Positions 63,446 to 64,000 of a stretch of 64,000 nucleotides of DNA are shown here, piece by piece. Below the pieces are notes generated by a model that saw only the letters and a list, made by a program, of their open reading frames with translations, was not told where the DNA came from and made no database searches. Position 1 is the stretch's first letter, and each line of letters starts with the position of its first letter. The stretch is from the NCBI RefSeq assembly GCF_049860805.1, contig NZ_CP187555.1, forward strand, positions 496,001-560,000. The letters run 5' to 3'. The position numbers and the translations under genes are program-made. This stretch comes from Parabacteroides sp900760525. Lineage in GTDB: Bacteria; Bacteroidota; Bacteroidia; Bacteroidales; Tannerellaceae.

Positions 63446-63477
63446 ATATAGTTGCGATCATTTCGTGATTGCGAGTG

Positions 63478-63508
63478 CAAAGGTACGACTTCTTTTTAAT
63501 AAAACAAA
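63478..63508 (-). promoter_or_regulatory. Perfect consensus promoter of tRNA-fMet copy 2
   Basis: TTTG (63508-63505), 19 nt, TACCTTTG (63485-63478) on the minus strand. The leader is also similar to that of copy 1. Confidence 0.85.
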
Positions 63509-63669
63509 TTTTTCGGCAGTTTTCTTCATCTTTGGGCGAAAAGAATATTTGGAATAACTTTCCGGGGATAAGTTCCGTTCTTTGAGAAAACGATTGGTCC
63601 ATATCCCTATTATAAAGGTTTGTTTGGATAAAATGTAAGTATGTTTTTGGTAGTTATTATTTTTTCCGG

Positions 63670-63677
63670 TACTTTTG
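63670..63677 (+). promoter_or_regulatory. -7 element for the TetR gene at the window end
   Basis: TACTTTTG with TTTG 20 nt upstream (63646-63649), 31 bp before the ATG. Confidence 0.55.
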
Positions 63678-63708
63678 CGCACAGTTTTAATCAAAATGTG
63701 CAATACAA

Positions 63709-64000
63709 ATGCCGATGACAGTTTCTAAAACACGTGAGATGTTGGTGGATGTGGCCAGACAATTGTTTGCCCGCATGGGGGTGGATAATACGACAATGAA
63801 CGATATTGCACAGGCATCCAAAAAGGGAAGGCGTACGCTTTACACGTACTTTAAAAGCAAGAACGAGATTTATCTCGCAGTAGTCGAGTCTGAGTTGGAT
63901 CAACTATACAAGATGTTGCAGGATGTAGCTGCTAAAGATCTGCCGGCAGATGAAAAGTTGATAACATTTCTTTATGCCAGACTGGATGCTATCAAAGCGC
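63709..64000 (+). CDS. TetR/AcrR family regulator, 3' truncated by the window
   Basis: The open frame from the ATG at 63709 (alternative 63715) runs off the window. The 97 visible residues contain a TetR helix-turn-helix: MLVDVARQLFARMGVDNTTM, NDIAQASKKGRRTLYTYFKS, KNEIYLAVVESELDQLYKML. The ligand domain is mostly missing, so targets cannot be judged. Confidence 0.85.
   Translation, partial: MPMTVSKTREMLVDVARQLFARMGVDNTTMNDIAQASKKGRRTLYTYFKSKNEIYLAVVESELDQLYKMLQDVAAKDLPADEKLITFLYARLDAIKA

Overview
The window looks like chromosomal DNA of a Bacteroidales gut bacterium, most likely Parabacteroides or a close relative. Supporting signs: many upstream regions carry the Bacteroidetes promoter pattern TTTG-N19-TAnnTTTG; there is a SusC/SusD pair; several Bacteroidales-restricted families occur (DUF4251, DUF3843, DUF6261-like, LruC/DUF4114, a PG0541-type protein); and a steroid/bile-acid reductase cluster matches one known from Parabacteroides merdae. 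The genus is an inference from gene content.

Layout. 1-9.7 kb: a truncated NagB-like/PIG-L fusion, a DUF4251 protein, comB plus an oxidoreductase, a DUF3843 protein, a TPR sensor kinase and an LruC/DUF4114 lipoprotein. 10-15 kb: a three-gene surface operon (TonB-dependent receptor, Ig-like/beta-helix lipoprotein, MORN-like protein). 15-20.4 kb: an LtaS-like sulfatase behind an ABC-F ATPase, and an M28 peptidase. 20.9-25.1 kb: a flavodoxin/ferredoxin protein, a TlpA-type lipoprotein and an unrecognised secreted protein, convergent with rplY-pth-S4 protein. 25.3-35.5 kb: nine genes all on the minus strand, TetR - TolC - adaptor - RND pump - PG0541-like protein - OmpR-type regulator - steroid 5-alpha-reductase - OYE-type reductase - SDR. 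The last five overlap or nearly abut. 35.7-49.4 kb: AraC regulator, DUF308 protein, pyrG-yidC, kdsB with a KefB-type antiporter, an AlbA_2 protein, NfeD, an ECF sigma factor and threonine aldolase. 50-57.9 kb: accessory DNA with a composite lipoprotein ORF, a SusC/SusD pair behind a probable invertible promoter, a pseudogene and a 41-bp palindromic tandem array before a DUF6261-like gene. 58-64 kb: an EEP/metallophosphatase fusion, xpt-thioesterase, a histidine phosphatase, two initiator tRNA-fMet genes around cbpM-cbpA, and the start of a TetR gene.

Most interesting signals: (1) the steroid/bile-acid reductase operon with its own atypical response regulator, directly downstream of an RND efflux operon; (2) two 319-bp copies of a MITE-like element with 18-bp perfect terminal inverted repeats; (3) an invertible-promoter switch before SusC, apparently in the ON orientation; (4) an 8 x 41 bp palindromic array; (5) repeated use of short tandem palindromes at the 3' ends of transcription units.

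All family calls are by eye from motifs and overall resemblance. No search was run.
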